A DNA stretch of 64,000 nt. Source: Butyrivibrio sp. VCD2006 (lineage in GTDB: Bacteria; Bacillota; Clostridia; Lachnospirales; Lachnospiraceae). Where the stretch lies: contig NZ_AUIX01000003.1 in the NCBI RefSeq assembly GCF_000423925.1, positions 186,001 to 250,000 of the forward strand. The letters are read 5' to 3'. The stretch's first letter is position 1. The number at the start of each line of letters is the position of its first letter. Under the pieces are notes generated by a model. The model had not been told where the DNA came from, did no database searches, and saw only the letters and a list, made by a program, of their open reading frames with translations. Shown here piece after piece: positions 25,574-35,048 of this stretch. The position numbers and the translations under genes were made by a program.

Positions 25574-25602
25574 ATTATACATTAAATTTCTTGACGTGTC
25601 AG
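25574..25602 (-). promoter_or_regulatory. Promoter of DUF512-der, giving a near-leaderless mRNA
   Basis: CTGACA (25597-25602), 17 bases, TATAAT (25574-25579) on the minus strand. Seven bases separate the -10 from the ATG. Confidence 0.6.
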
Positions 25603-25662
25603 TATAAGATACAATAAGATAGTAGCGTAAAAAATCAATTATTTTTTCAGTTAGGAGATAAA

Positions 25663-26862
25663 ATGCCTGATTTTCACAAATTAGATACTTCAATGCCAGT
25701 TGCTCCCATCGCACTTATGGTGATGGATTCTGCCAAGGAACTGGGCGAACTGGTTAATTCCCATCTTGTTAATTTTAGACACAGTCTTCACGACACTCCC
25801 GGTAACGACCCCGCTTTTCAGGGCTATGTTAAGGATGATTACAGAGTAACATATTCTAACCCTCGTTTCGGAAGCGGTGAAAGCAAGGCTCAGATCTGTG
25901 AATCTGTCAGAGGTAAAGATGTTTTCATCCTTACTGATGTCATGAATCATTCAATGACCTACAAAATGTATGGCTATGAGAACTACTATTCACCTGATGA
26001 TCACTATCAGGATTTAAAAAGAGTAATTGCAGCCATAAACGGAAAAGCAAGAAGAATAAACATCATAATGCCCTTCCTTTATGAAGGCAGACAGCACAAT
26101 AAAAACAACCGTGAATCACTTGATGCTGCTGTTATGTTCTCTGAGCTTTATAACATGGGTATTGGCAATTTCATCACCTTCGATGCCCATGACCCCAGAA
26201 TATCAAATGCAGCTCCTATTTCAGGCTTTGATAACTTCATGGCATCTCCTCAGTTCATGAAGGCTCTTATATCTGAAATCGGAGATCTTATCATCGATAA
26301 AGAACATCTTACTGTAATAAGTCCTGATGAAGGTGCTTTGGACAGAGCAGTATATTTCGCAAACGTACTTAATGTAGATACCGGTATGTTCTACAAGAGA
26401 CGTGACTACAGCAAGGTTGTAAACGGGTCAAATCCTATTGTTGCTCACGAATATCTTGGCTCCGATATACATGGAAAGGATGTTATCATCATCGATGATA
26501 TGATTTCTTCCGGATCAAGCATGATCGATACAGCCAGACAGCTCAAAAAGAAGGGTGCGCAGCGTGTATTTATCTGCACCACCTTCGGACTTTTCACAAA
26601 CGGCGTGGAGATTTTTGATGAAGGCTATAAAAATGGTGATTTTGATGCTCTTATCACCACAAACCTGATTTATCAGAATCCTGATTACATCAAGAGAGAA
26701 TATTACCACGTTGCGGATATGAGTAAGTTCCTTGCGACAGTTATAGATTTTGTTAATCATGATGGATCACTGAGCTATGTAATAACTCCTACAGAGACAA
26801 TTCACAGCTTGATTGAAAAATATAATTCAAAGTCAGTAAAAACCGAGGACCTGTTTAACTAA
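25663..26862 (+). CDS. prs: Ribose-phosphate pyrophosphokinase (PRPP synthetase), long form
   Basis: Makes PRPP for purine, pyrimidine, histidine and NAD synthesis. The PRPP-binding motif is DVIIIDDMISSGSSMIDTAR (about residues 273-292). The metal/ribose-phosphate region is ITFDAHDPRISN (about 172-183). At 399 residues it is longer than the usual 310-320, with extra sequence at the N-terminus (about 1-60) and C-terminus. I believe such long forms occur in Clostridia. AGGAGA precedes the ATG. Monocistronic, ending in a terminator that overlaps its stop codon. Confidence 0.92.
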   Translation: MPDFHKLDTSMPVAPIALMVMDSAKELGELVNSHLVNFRHSLHDTPGNDPAFQGYVKDDYRVTYSNPRFGSGESKAQICESVRGKDVFILTDVMNHSMTYKMYGYENYYSPDDHYQDLKRVIAAINGKARRINIIMPFLYEGRQHNKNNRESLDAAVMFSELYNMGIGNFITFDAHDPRISNAAPISGFDNFMASPQFMKALISEIGDLIIDKEHLTVISPDEGALDRAVYFANVLNVDTGMFYKRRDYSKVVNGSNPIVAHEYLGSDIHGKDVIIIDDMISSGSSMIDTARQLKKKGAQRVFICTTFGLFTNGVEIFDEGYKNGDFDALITTNLIYQNPDYIKREYYHVADMSKFLATVIDFVNHDGSLSYVITPTETIHSLIEKYNSKSVKTEDLFN

Positions 26863-26880
26863 CAGGCCCCCGGCTTTTTT
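26841..26880. terminator. Bidirectional terminator of prs and the kinase gene
   Basis: CCGAGG-CCTGTT pairs with AACAGG-CCCCGG, followed by CTTTTTT on plus and GGTTTTT on minus. The stem includes the prs stop codon. Confidence 0.8.
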
Positions 26881-26897
26881 CTTTAATATGTTTTTTC

Positions 26898-29432
26898 TTA
26901 AATCTGTACCTTCTCAGACGAGGGATTTCCATTGCTGAATTTCCCCGTTTCGAATGCGACATTAACCTTAAAAAGGTCTCCGTCCAGAATAATCTCAAAC
27001 TCTCCGCCCATCGCTGTTGTAAGGCTTTTTGCTATTGAAAGTCCAAGTCCGGAGCCTTCGGTACTTCTTGAAATATCGCCACGGATAAATCTCTCAGTAA
27101 GCTCATCGGCATTGATATTGAGCTCATTTTTAGAAATATTCTTAACTGAGAATAATGCCTTGCTGCCTGAATTCTCAGTTTTCACAACCACAAGGTCCAT
27201 ATAAACTCTTGTATTTGGAAGCGCGTATTTACAAACATTATTCAAAAGGTTCTCAATAACACGGTAAAGCTGTCTTGCATCAGCTCTTATGAAAACATCG
27301 TACTTTTCACACTTAAGAATGGGAACAAGTCCGAAGCTTTCAAATTTTTCATAGAACTCTCCCAGTATCTGATTTACAAATTCAGCAAAATTAAGCTCCT
27401 GGATATTCAGTGTGATGTTACCCGATGAGATTTTTGAGGCTTCCACAAGATCATCTGTAAGCTGTCGCAATCTCTGGGATTTATTATCCAGTATTCTGAT
27501 ATATTCGCTGACTTTAGGGTCATCGATATTTTCTCTCTTTAACAGATCCACATAATTGATGATAGATGTCAGAGGCGTCTTAATATCATGGGATACATTT
27601 GTTATAAGATCCGCCTTTAGCTTTTCATCACGCATACTTCGATTTACCGCCTCCTCAACAGAAACGGAAATCTTATTTAACTCTTCACCAAGATAAACAT
27701 TACCGCTATGAAGCTTGTTGACATCAACCTTTACATCAAGCTCACCTTTTCCTATCCTTTTTAGCGCATCAAGGATAATAAACTTGTCATTGTTCAGGTT
27801 TATTATGTAAATTGCCACTGCCACATCAAGCACAGCAACAATTACAACTCCTACCATTCTCCATCGCAGAATAAGATACAGATTGAGGAAAGCAGAAAGT
27901 ATATATGGCAGTACCGTCCTTACAAATAAGTTCTGTCTGAGTGTCATCTTTTCAAACAGCTTATGTATAAGTTCAAGACAGTATCTGAAAAGTGAAGTTT
28001 TGTAAAGCCAGCCGGCCTTTGCTCTTCTTATTATGCTAGAGACTGCATAGCATATAGCATTATCGCCCACAAAAGAAATACCGCCTGCAAGAAGTGACAT
28101 ATTAAGCGTATTATGTTTTACAATCTCATAATTGTTTACCGAGAATTCAAATAAACCAAACAGTATTCCAAGTACAACAACCGAAAACAGTAATACCGCT
28201 TCTATCGGAATCACATCTATTCTCTCAATACCACCGACAGTCCCATCGGGATACTCAATCCTGCCTTCGTAGATGCTAAGGTGAACAAGTACTATCAGAT
28301 AAGCTATCGCAAAGAATACCATGATCATATAAAGCTGTCTGTAATATGGCATATACCTGTTGAAGGCATCCTTACCTATCTTGAAGTTATCAGTATTTGC
28401 AGTTTTATTTATATCAACAGCAAAATAAAACTTCATCTGATCAGGAAACGCATACTGATAATTCCCGATAATCTGTCTGAGCGTATCCTCGCTTATCTGA
28501 GTATTAGTGGAATATTCAATATCATATGGACAGAAATATATATATCTTCCGTAGGACTTAAATACATCCTTCATATTAAGTCCATTTGTTCCGCTCTTTA
28601 GTGAATCCACATTGGTGAATACTTCAGTTCTGGCATTTATTGTTCTGGTGATATAGTATCTGAAATTAGATTTATAGAACGAATACTTGTCCTTATAATC
28701 ATCGTATCTCTCATACGCCGCTGCCATAGTCGATGCTGTCTCGGTAATATTAGCGCAGAGTTCATTATATTCATCCCAGTCTGAGACGATTTCCTCAATA
28801 TTCTCTCCATTAACTGTCTTATATCTTGGAATCAAAACAGTATGGGAGCCTGCACCATCCTTTACATTTTCTTTGACATTCGTTCTGACAACATTATTAG
28901 CAAGCTGAGAGTTCAGAAATGCATTCATTCCGCCCTCAGCGTTGTTCTTTAAAAGATGTGTATAAACTGTGGTGGCTACAAAAAAATCTTTGCTCTCCCT
29001 TGTAGAATAATTCACATCATCATATTCAAATCCATTTTGGGACCATTTAATAAGATTCGAAACCGGGTATACAGCTGTAATATAATCACTTTGAAGTACG
29101 GTATTCCTGTTGATAAATGCCGTTACGTCAATGTTTTTCTCGCCGTTATACACACCATCGGTTTCAAAAAGAGTCTGATAAGCAGCCAGTTCCACTGCGT
29201 TTTTCAGATTATCAAACAATATGGTATTAAAAAGTTCCGAATCGGCATATTCTTTGCCAACATCATCCTTTTGCAGATTATAGTCAACACCATCTGTGCC
29301 CGTAAAAGATGACCCTTTGTAGATATAAAAAATCAGGGCCACTACCACAGCAAGACATATGTGCTGGAAAACTCTCAGAACATATCTGCTGATCCAGGAC
29401 ATGGTCTTATGCCTGAATATTTTATCAAACAT
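26898..29432 (-). CDS. Membrane sensor histidine kinase with large extracellular domain
   Basis: 844 residues. One N-terminal helix (about 25-42) is followed by an extracellular domain of about 330 residues, then a block of five or more hydrophobic helices (about 370-560), then a HisKA domain with H-box SHDIKTPLTSI and a HATPase with N-box ENLLNNVCKYA and G-box GSGLGLSIAKSL. Signal unknown; the extracellular part matches nothing I recognise. I choose ATG at 29432 because GAGG lies seven bases before it. An in-frame TTG at 29438 would sit inside that ribosome binding site. It follows the response-regulator gene with only two bases between stop and ATG. Confidence 0.92.
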   Translation of the reverse strand: MFDKIFRHKTMSWISRYVLRVFQHICLAVVVALIFYIYKGSSFTGTDGVDYNLQKDDVGKEYADSELFNTILFDNLKNAVELAAYQTLFETDGVYNGEKNIDVTAFINRNTVLQSDYITAVYPVSNLIKWSQNGFEYDDVNYSTRESKDFFVATTVYTHLLKNNAEGGMNAFLNSQLANNVVRTNVKENVKDGAGSHTVLIPRYKTVNGENIEEIVSDWDEYNELCANITETASTMAAAYERYDDYKDKYSFYKSNFRYYITRTINARTEVFTNVDSLKSGTNGLNMKDVFKSYGRYIYFCPYDIEYSTNTQISEDTLRQIIGNYQYAFPDQMKFYFAVDINKTANTDNFKIGKDAFNRYMPYYRQLYMIMVFFAIAYLIVLVHLSIYEGRIEYPDGTVGGIERIDVIPIEAVLLFSVVVLGILFGLFEFSVNNYEIVKHNTLNMSLLAGGISFVGDNAICYAVSSIIRRAKAGWLYKTSLFRYCLELIHKLFEKMTLRQNLFVRTVLPYILSAFLNLYLILRWRMVGVVIVAVLDVAVAIYIINLNNDKFIILDALKRIGKGELDVKVDVNKLHSGNVYLGEELNKISVSVEEAVNRSMRDEKLKADLITNVSHDIKTPLTSIINYVDLLKRENIDDPKVSEYIRILDNKSQRLRQLTDDLVEASKISSGNITLNIQELNFAEFVNQILGEFYEKFESFGLVPILKCEKYDVFIRADARQLYRVIENLLNNVCKYALPNTRVYMDLVVVKTENSGSKALFSVKNISKNELNINADELTERFIRGDISRSTEGSGLGLSIAKSLTTAMGGEFEIILDGDLFKVNVAFETGKFSNGNPSSEKVQI

Positions 29433-29434
29433 TA

Positions 29435-30139
29435 TCAATCCTCAGTATCAATTTTGTAGCCAACTCCCCAAACAACCTTCAGATATCTCGGGTTTTTGGG
29501 ATCTATCTCTATTTTTTCTCTGATATGTCTGATATGAACCGCAACAGTATTATCTACTGATACAGCATTCTCATTCCAGATATTCTCGTAAATCTGACTG
29601 ATTGAAAATACCTTTCCCTTATTCTTTATCAAAAACATAAGGATGTTATACTCGATTTTCGTAAGCTTGACTTCTTCTCCGTCTACCGAAACAGACTTTG
29701 AATTGTCATTTAGTACAAGTCCGCCTGCCCTGAAAATATAGTCATCATCCGCATCCCTTGAATCAGCATTGCCAAGCTCAGTATAACGTCTGAGGTTGGA
29801 TTTAACTCTTGCCACAAGCTCGAGCGGATTGAAAGGCTTTGTCACATAATCATCAGCTCCGATATTGAGTCCGAGGATTTTATCCGCATCCTCTGATTTT
29901 GCGGAAAGGATAATAATCGGGATAGAACTGTGCTCTCTGATCTTCATAGTGCACTGTATTCCATCCATCACGGGCATCATTATGTCAATGATAGCGGCAT
30001 GAATATCATTATCTTTGACTATCTCAAGCGCCTCTACTCCGTTATAAGCCTTAAATACGTTGATTCCTTCCTGCTTTAAATAAATCTCAATAGCCTCAAC
30101 TATCTCTTTGTCGTCATCACAAACCAAAACGTTTTGCAT
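29435..30139 (-). CDS. OmpR/VanR-type response regulator
   Basis: 234 residues. The receiver domain has the acidic pair DDD (residues 8-10), phospho-acceptor Asp in IIDIMMPVMDG (about 53) and Lys in VTKPFNPLEL (about 102). The C-terminal winged helix contains KLTKIEYNILMFLIKNKGKV and ends VVWGVGYKI. Its partner is the kinase immediately downstream. It lies 23 bases after yraN in the same direction, so it may be read through from the rnhB/fliK-like operon. No target operator can be assigned. Confidence 0.95.
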   Translation of the reverse strand: MQNVLVCDDDKEIVEAIEIYLKQEGINVFKAYNGVEALEIVKDNDIHAAIIDIMMPVMDGIQCTMKIREHSSIPIIILSAKSEDADKILGLNIGADDYVTKPFNPLELVARVKSNLRRYTELGNADSRDADDDYIFRAGGLVLNDNSKSVSVDGEEVKLTKIEYNILMFLIKNKGKVFSISQIYENIWNENAVSVDNTVAVHIRHIREKIEIDPKNPRYLKVVWGVGYKIDTED

Positions 30140-30162
30140 TTTGGATAAACCCTCCTAAAAAA

Positions 30163-30543
30163 TCACCACATTTTACCTGGAATATATGAAAATGCATTTT
30201 TATGCCATCTTATATGAATAGCAGATGTTTCGTCAACCTTTATAGCAATAACATCGTATCTTATGGCGAAGTTCTCACCGATACCGTACCGTTTCCTGTA
30301 AAAATCCGAAACCCTGCATATCACCCTCTGTTTACGGGGATCAACAGCCTCCTCCGCCTCTCCGAAGCGGGATGAGGTTCTGTATTTTACTTCTATAAAA
30401 ACGAGATATTTATCATCCCTTGCTACAATATCAATCTCGCCCCTCTTACTTCTGAAATTTCTGGCAACAACCCTGGCACCGTTTTCAGCAAGATAATCAC
30501 AGGCGAGATCTTCATAATAGCTTCCTGTTTGTCTTTTATTCAT
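30163..30543 (-). CDS. yraN: YraN family (UPF0102) nuclease-fold protein
   Basis: 126 residues with the endonuclease-like core of UPF0102: GSYYEDLACDYLAENGARVV, then RSKRGEIDIVARDD and LVFIEVKYRTSSRFG. The E, D and ExK residues fit the PD-(D/E)XK superfamily. It commonly sits near rnhB, as here, separated only by two flagellar-like genes. It starts three bases after the FlhB-like gene. Biochemical role in the cell is not established to my knowledge. Confidence 0.93.
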   Translation of the reverse strand: MNKRQTGSYYEDLACDYLAENGARVVARNFRSKRGEIDIVARDDKYLVFIEVKYRTSSRFGEAEEAVDPRKQRVICRVSDFYRKRYGIGENFAIRYDVIAIKVDETSAIHIRWHKNAFSYIPGKMW

Positions 30544-30546
30544 ATG

Positions 30547-30867
30547 TTACTTATGGGCAGCCTCTTTTGCACGTATCTTATCCATAGCATCAACAAATAC
30601 CAGGATTTCGGCCACAACCTCATAGAGCTCCGGCGGGATCATTTCACCGATCTCGAGCTTTGAAAGTGTGTCTGCCAGCTTGGAATCCTCGTGAATCGGG
30701 ATATCCTTTTCCTTTGCGGCATCAATGATTTTTTCAGCCACAAGTCCTTTTCCGCTTGCTATGACACGCGGTGCCCCATCTTCAGTAGGATCATAAGCCA
30801 GTGCTATGGCCTGCTTTGGCTTTCCATCCTTTGTCTTTCCTTTTTCAATATCTTTATTATCTGCCAT
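30547..30867 (-). CDS. Stand-alone FlhB cytoplasmic-domain homologue (FhlB type)
   Basis: 106 residues matching only the C-terminal cytoplasmic switch domain of FlhB/EscU: AIALAYDPTEDGAPRVIASG and then AEKIIDAAKEKDIPIHEDSK, EIGEMIPPELYEVVAEILVF. It has no membrane helices and starts after the NPTH self-cleavage site, which is absent. Such short FlhB-like proteins exist beside rnhB/yraN in Bacillus and Clostridia and may replace the cleaved C-domain in export switching. The gene directly upstream is FliK-like, the natural partner of FlhB in hook-length control. Confidence 0.88.
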   Translation of the reverse strand: MADNKDIEKGKTKDGKPKQAIALAYDPTEDGAPRVIASGKGLVAEKIIDAAKEKDIPIHEDSKLADTLSKLEIGEMIPPELYEVVAEILVFVDAMDKIRAKEAAHK

Positions 30868-30879
30868 ATTCTAGCCCTC

Positions 30880-32814
30880 TTATGCTCTTGCATCAAAAGA
30901 TGTTGTTGATAAAAAAGCTGTTTTCTTAGCATCGATAAGGCTCTTTACCGGAGGATCTTCACTGTTTTCATCCTGATCCGTATGAAGCATCATCCTTGCC
31001 TCCATGGTATAGCCCCTTTTATTAAGACGATCGTTAAGCTCTCCTATATGCTCCTCTATAAGGTCAAGCACAGTCTCATCAGCCACATAGAAATTCGTTT
31101 TAACATTCATATCCGTCATTTTTACATAGACGTCTATCGGGCCAAGATTATCCATATCCAAATGAAGTATTGCACTGACAGTATCACCCGGTTCAAATTT
31201 CTTCTTGCCGTTTGAATATACATACAGATCCCCATGTGCATCCTGATCAGCCATCTTGAGTGGCAGCTGAACATAGTGGAACATCTGATTGATCTGGTTC
31301 ATAAAATCTATATTATTCTGAAGATTCATTGCACTTTGTGCAACCTTGCTATCCTGCCCAAGGCTCATGGTAAGCTGCTGTGTCAACTGCTTTGCCTGAG
31401 CATTAAGACGTGCATACAGATTTTCAACATTCTCTTTTACGCTTACATCATCAGGTCTTAGTAGCCATTCCTCCTGCATAATGCTCTTCATCAGCTTATT
31501 ATACTCATTATTACTAAAAACCTTCGTGAATGCTGCATCTGCACTCTCTGAAGAATGTGCGAGTGACTTATAGGCATCCGCAAGCTCTTTGACCAGTGCC
31601 ATTTGATCAATCTCAGCACTTTTCCCGCTCTGAGCCTGAGCTATAAGCTTTTGTATTTCAGTTCCTGTAGCACCTGTATTAGAGCTAAGCTCCCTTACTA
31701 TCTTTGCAAAGTCATTCCCAAAGGAAATCTTTTGCTGTATGACAGATTCATTGTCAGCCGCTTTTGGATTTGCTTTCCCACTTGTAATATCTTCAGCAGC
31801 CTTTTGCGGATCTGATATTTTCTCTGCATCAGAACCTATTGTTTCTGCTTTAGCATTTTCCGTTTTCATCGCTTCAGCTTTTGAAGCATCTGTCAGGGAT
31901 GCATTTTCTGTAATACCATCCTCTAAAGCAGTATTCTGACCCGCGATATTTTCTGCACCTTGCGTAGTCTTTGACGCATCTCCGCCTTCAACAGTTATGA
32001 CAGTCTCTCCCACATTTTCACTTAGGACCTCAGCTGTCTCTGCGCCGGGAGCAACGGAAGCATTCTGTCCTGCTGTCTGTTCTACGGTTTCTCCTCTGAT
32101 CACGGTCTGTTCCATGTGCTCAGCGCCCTTTGAAAGCATATCAAGGATGCCGCCGTAAAGATCATTGGCCTTTAATTCTTCACCACCCTGAACAAGCTGA
32201 TTATAGGCCTCAGGTAGATCATCCATAATAGATTTCATGGTCTCAACAACCTGATGCTCATAGTTCTTATAGCTCTCAAACTGACTTATATTTTGCTGTG
32301 TCACGGGAATATCAAGAGCCTTCATCTGAACCAGAGATGTGACCTCTGCTTCAGGGTGAGAATTCAGAAGCTGATGCATTTCGTTTAAAGAATTCTTATC
32401 AATCCCCATACCGTTTTCCATCATGGTCTTGACCATATTAACGGTATCCTGTGTAACCTCGATTCCTGCCGCACTAAGAGCCTTAAGAGCTGTGGGATTG
32501 ATAGATGTGTTTTCATAAAGAGGTGTCAGCGTTAACTGCCCGGTGGTACCACGTACCTGAAAAGAAATATTTTGCCCTTCCTTGAGGTTCATACCATCCT
32601 GGAGCCTGGCTGAAATGACCGTGTCATCTCCAAGCCGTATCTGGGCATTCTTTACTCCATTGTCATCCGACATAGAGATAATTTTTCCGGATAATCTGTC
32701 TCCGGTCTCCAAAAAGCGCAAAGATTCCTGCGATTTAGAAGCATTCTGATTTACAATTTGACCATTGACCTGAACGACAGGTCTGTTCCCGGTCAGATTC
32801 TGAATGATACTCAT
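30880..32814 (-). CDS. FliK-like hook-length control protein (large, low-complexity middle)
   Basis: 644 residues. The N-terminus has a beta-rich domain (RFLETGDRLSGKIISMSDDN...). The middle (about 240-370) is a low-complexity Ala/Glu/Asn/Thr linker. The C-terminal region (about 490-644) has LHLDMDNLGPIDVYVKMTDM, like FliK C-terminal cores (usually ...L.P..LG.V.V). Placement just before an FlhB-like gene strengthens a FliK-type role. It may be a second, non-canonical FliK, since the main flagellar operon is elsewhere. No signal peptide. Functional assignment is inferred, not certain. Confidence 0.7.
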   Translation of the reverse strand: MSIIQNLTGNRPVVQVNGQIVNQNASKSQESLRFLETGDRLSGKIISMSDDNGVKNAQIRLGDDTVISARLQDGMNLKEGQNISFQVRGTTGQLTLTPLYENTSINPTALKALSAAGIEVTQDTVNMVKTMMENGMGIDKNSLNEMHQLLNSHPEAEVTSLVQMKALDIPVTQQNISQFESYKNYEHQVVETMKSIMDDLPEAYNQLVQGGEELKANDLYGGILDMLSKGAEHMEQTVIRGETVEQTAGQNASVAPGAETAEVLSENVGETVITVEGGDASKTTQGAENIAGQNTALEDGITENASLTDASKAEAMKTENAKAETIGSDAEKISDPQKAAEDITSGKANPKAADNESVIQQKISFGNDFAKIVRELSSNTGATGTEIQKLIAQAQSGKSAEIDQMALVKELADAYKSLAHSSESADAAFTKVFSNNEYNKLMKSIMQEEWLLRPDDVSVKENVENLYARLNAQAKQLTQQLTMSLGQDSKVAQSAMNLQNNIDFMNQINQMFHYVQLPLKMADQDAHGDLYVYSNGKKKFEPGDTVSAILHLDMDNLGPIDVYVKMTDMNVKTNFYVADETVLDLIEEHIGELNDRLNKRGYTMEARMMLHTDQDENSEDPPVKSLIDAKKTAFLSTTSFDARA

Positions 32815-32832
32815 GCAGGCTCGCTTTCTCTC

Positions 32833-33600
32833 TTAAGAAGTGAAATTTTTAATAAATGATCTTCTGTGAATCTCACAGGGACCATTTTTCTTAAGCGCCT
32901 CTATGTGATCAGCGCTTCCGTATCCCTTGTTATGAGCAAATCCATAGCCGGGATATTTTTCGTCTAATTCTGTCATAAGTCTGTCTCGTGTTACCTTCGC
33001 TATTATGCTTGCGGCAGCAATTGAGACGCTTTTCGCATCACCCTTGATTATTGATTCCTGAGGATACATATCAAGCTGAGGTATGTGAACAGCATCAACG
33101 AGCAAAATATCCGGTTTTACAGAGAGATTGTCCACTGCTTTTGCCATTGCCTCATAGGTTGCCTGGAGGATATTGATTTCATCAATCCTCTCGTGTGTAC
33201 TATACCCTATTCCAACAGAGACAGCTTTCTCCATGATTTCCTGGTACAGCTCTTCTCTCTTTTTTTCGGATAATTTCTTGGAATCATTTATATACAGTAT
33301 CTCTGCATCGGCAGGCAATATTACAGCTGCTGCATATACAGGTCCCGCAAGAGGTCCTCTTCCTACCTCGTCTATTCCGCAGATATACTTTTTATCCGCA
33401 TGAAGTCTTTCATAACTGCGCATTTCATAAAGCCTAAGCTTCTCATTTTCTATAGCAGCTATGCGCTTTTTTGCTGTTTCAACGAGCTTTTGTACGCCGG
33501 CTCTGTTATCCTCAGCGAATTTATCACAGAACAGGCTGTACTCATCTATATTGGATGCTCTAAGCAGCTCAGCTTTAATATCTCCTATTTTCTCACTCAT
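32833..33600 (-). CDS. rnhB: Ribonuclease HII
   Basis: Removes ribonucleotides and RNA primers from DNA-RNA hybrids. The catalytic motif GIDEVGRGPLAGPVYAAAVI (about residues 74-93) supplies the first Asp and Glu. Further family motifs are INDSKKLSEKKRE and SIAAASIIAKVTRDRLM. At 255 residues it has an N-terminal extension of about 70 residues, typical of Firmicute RnhB. It overlaps the lepB gene upstream by eight bases. Confidence 0.96.
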   Translation of the reverse strand: MSEKIGDIKAELLRASNIDEYSLFCDKFAEDNRAGVQKLVETAKKRIAAIENEKLRLYEMRSYERLHADKKYICGIDEVGRGPLAGPVYAAAVILPADAEILYINDSKKLSEKKREELYQEIMEKAVSVGIGYSTHERIDEINILQATYEAMAKAVDNLSVKPDILLVDAVHIPQLDMYPQESIIKGDAKSVSIAAASIIAKVTRDRLMTELDEKYPGYGFAHNKGYGSADHIEALKKNGPCEIHRRSFIKNFTS

Positions 33601-34162
33601 TTTCTGTGTTTTCCTTATTCTTATCTATAACACCAAAGGTTGAAAAAGGATAAATCCTGAGCCATGTTCTTCCAATGATATCAGAGCGTTTGATATTTCC
33701 TACGAGAGGTTCCCTTGAATCCATACTGTAATTTCTGTTATCTCCCATAACAAAATACTCATCATCTCCAAGAGTTATAGGATCTGCAGCTCTACCCGGA
33801 TTCTGGATAACTTCGGCACCGAAGTGCTCATCAAGTATCTCTCCGTTTATATAAATATTACCGTCATAGTCTATCTGAACTGTCTCACCGGGCATTCCGA
33901 TAATTCTTTTTATAAAATACTCACTTGGATCCTGTGGATATGGGAAAATGACAATATCAAATCTTTTTGGATCAGAAAATCTGTAGGTTATCTTATCTGC
34001 CATCAAAACATCTTTATCATGAAGCGTATACATCATTGACTCGCCATCAACATCTGTCCTCTGTGCCACAAACTTCATGAAAAGTATTGTAATAACACAT
34101 ACAATCAAAACAGTAAAAACTGTACTTCCAGCATTTTTTATAAAATCTTTTACTTTGTCCAT
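33593..34162 (-). CDS. lepB: Signal peptidase I (first copy)
   Basis: Cleaves signal peptides from exported proteins outside the membrane. One N-terminal helix (TVFTVLIVCVITILFM), catalytic Ser in VDGESMMYTLHDKDVLMADK, catalytic Lys in YFIKRIIGMPGETVQID, and the conserved GDNRNYSMDSR. The length is 189 residues. GGAGAG within the rbgA end supports the start, so the two genes overlap by 13 bases and are coupled. A second lepB (35049-35642) is on the other side of rbgA; the two differ clearly in sequence. Confidence 0.96.
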   Translation of the reverse strand: MDKVKDFIKNAGSTVFTVLIVCVITILFMKFVAQRTDVDGESMMYTLHDKDVLMADKITYRFSDPKRFDIVIFPYPQDPSEYFIKRIIGMPGETVQIDYDGNIYINGEILDEHFGAEVIQNPGRAADPITLGDDEYFVMGDNRNYSMDSREPLVGNIKRSDIIGRTWLRIYPFSTFGVIDKNKENTENE

Positions 34163-35037
34163 ATCGGTCTCTCCAATGAAATTTTTCCAAGTCTGCCGTT
34201 TCTGAAATCATCCAGAAGCTGCATGCAGGCTCTTTCAATATCAGCTTTGCCGCCCTGCTTTATAAGCTTTCTGTTGTTGGCAATTGCTGTCAAAATAGAT
34301 GATTCGGGAGTCTCATACTGATCCTCCTCGTAGAGAAGCTTCTGCTCCTGTGTTATTCCATATTTGTCCGAAAGAATTCCCGGATACCAGTCCTCAAGTA
34401 TTCTTATCAGACTTACCGCAAGCTCTCCCTTATCAAGGTTCTCATCATTCATTGAACCGATAAGAGCAAGATGAAGACCCACTGTCTCATCTTCAAACTT
34501 GGGCCACAATACACCGGGCGTATCAAGTAGCTGCAGATTCTTTCCAAGCATTATCCACTGCTTACCCTTTGTAACACCGGGCTTATTACCTGTTTTAGCC
34601 GCTGCTTTTCCGGAAATTCTGTTTATAAAAGTGGACTTACCAACATTTGGTATTCCGGCAACCATCGCCCTTATAGGCCTGTTTACAATGCCTCTTTTTT
34701 TATCTCTCTCTATTTTCTCTCTGCAGCTCTCCGTTACCTGGTCAAGAACTGTTCTAACCTGTGAGCCGGTCTTAGAATTCATTTCCATAACTCTGGCTCC
34801 GGTGGATGAAAAGTATTCTATCCACTCCTTACTTATTTCCGGATCTGCAAGATCTGCTTTATTCAAAATGACAAGCCTTGATTTGTTTTGTCCAAGCTTG
34901 TCTATATCAGGATTCCTCCCCGACATTGGTACTCTGGCATCTGTAAGTTCTATAATCAGATCGACCAGCTTGATGTTTTCCTGCATCATACGCATGGCCT
35001 TGGTCATATGACCCGGATACCACTGATAATTATTCAT
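34150..35037 (-). CDS. rbgA: Ribosome biogenesis GTPase RbgA (YlqF)
   Basis: Circularly permuted GTPase for late 50S assembly. The G4 motif NKAD comes first (VILNKADLADPE), then G1 GIPNVGKSTFINRIS, G2 in NKPGVTKG and G3 DTPGVLWPKF. A C-terminal helical RNA-binding domain follows. The start is MNNYQWYPGHMTKAM (35037, AAGGAAGAG before it), giving 295 residues; a longer reading from 35097 has no such support. Classic place between rplS and rnhB, but with signal peptidase genes on both sides. Confidence 0.96.
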   Translation of the reverse strand: MNNYQWYPGHMTKAMRMMQENIKLVDLIIELTDARVPMSGRNPDIDKLGQNKSRLVILNKADLADPEISKEWIEYFSSTGARVMEMNSKTGSQVRTVLDQVTESCREKIERDKKRGIVNRPIRAMVAGIPNVGKSTFINRISGKAAAKTGNKPGVTKGKQWIMLGKNLQLLDTPGVLWPKFEDETVGLHLALIGSMNDENLDKGELAVSLIRILEDWYPGILSDKYGITQEQKLLYEEDQYETPESSILTAIANNRKLIKQGGKADIERACMQLLDDFRNGRLGKISLERPIWTK

Positions 35038-35048
35038 AATCTCTTCCT

